Below are positions 5,716 through 7,160 of a DNA stretch of 7,160 nucleotides, piece by piece. Each line of letters opens with the position of its first letter. Within the stretch, counting starts at the first letter, position 1. The DNA is taken from contig CALNBV010000033.1 of the NCBI GenBank assembly GCA_937874515.1, positions 1 to 7,160 of the forward strand, in the 5' to 3' direction. The position numbers were made by a program, and so were the translations under genes. The DNA is from an uncultured Paenibacillaceae bacterium (GTDB lineage: Bacteria > Bacillota > Bacilli > Aneurinibacillales > Aneurinibacillaceae). The notes beneath the pieces were generated by a model, which was not told the origin of the DNA, did no database searches, and was given only the letters and a program-made list of their open reading frames with translations.

Positions 5716-5750
5716 GGGGCTTACTTCAAAAAGTAAGCCTCGTTTATTTT
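5716..5750 (+). terminator. Intrinsic terminator after the 49-aa gene
   Basis: GGCTTACTT (5718-5726) and AAGTAAGCC (5731-5739) form a 9-bp stem with a CAAA loop. It is extended by a G-T and a G-C pair and followed by GTTTATTTT. It lies 42 bp after the microprotein stop and before the short-chain dehydrogenase gene. Confidence 0.8.
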
Positions 5751-5843
5751 GTTCAGAGATTTTCACAATCGCACAATGATTCATAAACACCCTTTCCAAT
5801 TGATTTGAATACCATGTTATGCGCCCATTAAGAAAATGGAGAA

Positions 5844-5861
5844 ATGAATGATATGAATGAT
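5844..5861 (+). repeat. Tandem 9-bp duplication in a leader region
   Basis: ATGAATGAT occurs twice back to back (5844-5852 and 5853-5861), directly before the ribosome binding site of the dehydrogenase gene. It is probably a slippage product. It adds spare ATG triplets that lack their own ribosome sites. Confidence 0.5.
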
Positions 5862-5877
5862 GTGAGGAGGAGAATTA

Positions 5878-6783
5878 ATGGATCAGTATTACCCATATTA
5901 TCCCTACATCGGTATGGAGAGGAGGGAAGTATGGCAGCCAATCGCTTTTCCCCCGCAACACCAGTCGCCCCCTGGCTTTGAATACCTTATGCATCCCCGT
6001 CCGATTTTCGATTATCCGGGTTATGTAGGAAGTGGAAAATTGTTAGGTAAGGCAGCAATCATTACTGGGGGTGATAGTGGATTCGGCAGGGCAGTTGCAG
6101 CAGCCTTTGCCAAAGAAGGGGCAAACCTTACAATTTCTTACCTTAATGAGCATCGGGATGCAGAAGAGACGAGGGAGTATGTGGAGAATTTGGGGGCAAA
6201 CTGCCTGCTTCTACCAGGAGATCTGAAAGATCCCTCTACTTCTAAGGATGCAGTAAAACAAACCATTAAAAGGTATGGGCGACTGGATGTGGTAGTGAAT
6301 AATGCAGCTGTGCAACCCTATACAAGGGATATCATGGATGTGTCCGATGAACAATTGGATGATACATTCCGCACCAATGTCTATCCGCTTTTTTATATGA
6401 CAAAGGCTGCACTTCCTTATTTAAAATGGGGCAGTTCTATCATTAGTACAACTTCTAGAGTTGCCTATGAAGGGGCGCCAACAGTCATTGACTATGCTAC
6501 AACGAAAGGCGCCATTGTTTCCTTTACCCGAACCATGGCTTTGTCTCTTGTCAAACAAGGAATTCGTGTAAATGCTGTGGCACCTGGACCATCCTGGACA
6601 CCATTAAATGTTAGTACCTATCCACCTGATCATGTAGCGACCCTGGGGACAAATAATCCTATGGGGCGAGCCGCCCAACCCTTTGAAGTTGCTCCCGCAT
6701 TTGTTTATTTGGCTTCGAATGATTCTGCCTATGTGACTGGACAGGTACTCCACGTAAATGGTGGCCTCATTCGTTATTCATAG
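5878..6783 (+). CDS. SDR-family NAD(P)-dependent oxidoreductase, general stress protein 39-like
   Basis: Cytoplasmic short-chain dehydrogenase of 301 aa, close to the Bacillus YdaD/YhxC/YhdF group. A Tyr/Pro-rich head (DQYYPYYPY) leads into FPPQHQSPPGFEYLMHPRP (24-42), which is typical of this group. The Rossmann fold carries the cofactor motif TGGDSGFG (63-70), the acidic GDL after the third strand (114-116), NNAA (141-144), the catalytic Ser193 region, Tyr206 and Lys210 (YATTK), then VAPGPSWTPL (234-243) and TGQVLHVNGG (287-296). All catalytic residues are present, so it should be active; the substrate is unknown. The start has AGGAGGAG at 5865-5872. Relatives in B. subtilis include sigma-B stress genes, but I see no clear sigma-B promoter here. 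The last 6 bp overlap a convergent gene. Confidence 0.93.
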   Translation: MDQYYPYYPYIGMERREVWQPIAFPPQHQSPPGFEYLMHPRPIFDYPGYVGSGKLLGKAAIITGGDSGFGRAVAAAFAKEGANLTISYLNEHRDAEETREYVENLGANCLLLPGDLKDPSTSKDAVKQTIKRYGRLDVVVNNAAVQPYTRDIMDVSDEQLDDTFRTNVYPLFYMTKAALPYLKWGSSIISTTSRVAYEGAPTVIDYATTKGAIVSFTRTMALSLVKQGIRVNAVAPGPSWTPLNVSTYPPDHVATLGTNNPMGRAAQPFEVAPAFVYLASNDSAYVTGQVLHVNGGLIRYS

Positions 6784-7160
6784 TCCACTGGTGATTTTGT
6801 TAAGATAATTAATAAATTTTCTAATGGATATATTCCAGATACTTACGTAAATAAGAGAAAATGAAGTGAAAATTAATATAGTGATTGGGATTGATACTGA
6901 ACTGGTTAAATCTCCAAATGCCGGAATACCCACTATAAACGTTAATGACATTATTCCTAGGGATAATATTATAAAAGATAATAGGATAGAAACGAGTATT
7001 CCCTTTCTGAAAAGGAATGTTCCTATCACGATGCCAAGTAATCCAGTGGTAAAGAGGAGAATGACGGCCTCTTGTACACTAATAAAAGAAAGAATGAGCA
7101 TAGAAGAAAAAAATACACTAATTCCAAGTGAAATATTATAATAAGCGGCGATTGCAATCG
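6778..7160 (-). CDS. Multi-pass membrane protein, C-terminal part (5' end outside window)
   Basis: The frame is open from the right edge of the window to the TGA at 6780-6778, giving 126 residues. An internal Met at 7101 has no ribosome site in front of it, and the frame continues upstream with hydrophobic sequence (AIAAYYNISLGISVFF). The true start therefore lies outside. About four hydrophobic spans are visible, with a Gly-rich turn (GLLGIVIG) followed by RKG, and a short basic tail (RKFINYLNK). The pattern is loosely like DUF2232/YybS membrane proteins, but I cannot confirm this. It converges on the dehydrogenase gene with overlapping stop regions and no terminator between them. Confidence 0.7.
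   Translation of the reverse strand, partial: IAIAAYYNISLGISVFFSSMLILSFISVQEAVILLFTTGLLGIVIGTFLFRKGILVSILLSFIILSLGIMSLTFIVGIPAFGDLTSSVSIPITILIFTSFSLIYVSIWNISIRKFINYLNKITSGL

Noticed and set aside
5806..5833. Sporulation sigma-G-like promoter (TGAATA ... CATTAAGA) for the dehydrogenase
   Set aside because: The spacer is 14 bases, too short for this class, and the -10 match is partial.
6866..7141. Plus-strand 91-codon ORF near the right edge
   Set aside because: It lies opposite a hydrophobic coding frame that is open to the edge, and its composition is that of a shadow frame.

Overview
This window looks like chromosomal DNA of a low-GC Gram-positive bacterium, most likely Bacillaceae. Several genes have strong AGGAGG-type ribosome binding sites, the intergenic DNA is AT-rich with intrinsic terminators, and the short-chain dehydrogenase belongs to the Bacillus YdaD/YhxC (general stress protein 39) group. 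The species cannot be named from the sequence alone.

Left part (1-2380, minus strand). This is a compact operon read right to left. It encodes a Xre-type helix-turn-helix regulator fused to a long pentapeptide-repeat beta-helix (1312-2211), then a DrrA-like ABC ATPase (530-1297), then a DrrB-like ABC-2 permease cut by the window edge (1-529). The ATPase stop codon directly abuts the permease start. A plausible promoter lies at 2327-2355. It overlaps three copies of an 8-bp direct repeat spaced 21-22 bp apart, which suggests an operator, perhaps for autoregulation. The likely job of the operon is regulated export of a toxic or antibiotic-like compound. The two ABC genes are visibly richer in GC than the rest of the window.

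Middle part (2380-5040, plus strand). After a + strand terminator with no obvious gene in front of it, there is an AT-rich leader with a 21-bp palindrome. A 48-codon ORF follows; its end resembles an alpha/beta-hydrolase C-terminus. Next is a secreted and membrane-anchored serine hydrolase of the beta-lactamase/PBP4 (S12) type with four C-terminal membrane helices (2742-4676). Downstream, 4680-4880 holds two apparent gene remnants, one from an S12 hydrolase tail and one from an HNH nuclease, followed by a strong intrinsic terminator.

Right part (5038-7160). This contains a DUF454/YbaN-like membrane protein, a diverged copy of the 3' end of the serine hydrolase gene, a 49-aa two-helix membrane microprotein with its own terminator, and the short-chain dehydrogenase. 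A convergent multi-pass membrane protein gene enters from the right edge and overlaps the dehydrogenase by 6 bp.

The ABC operon is the only obvious multi-gene functional unit. The rest reads as independent accessory or housekeeping genes with gene debris between them. The best candidate for an under-described system is the pentapeptide-repeat regulator joined to a drug-type ABC exporter.
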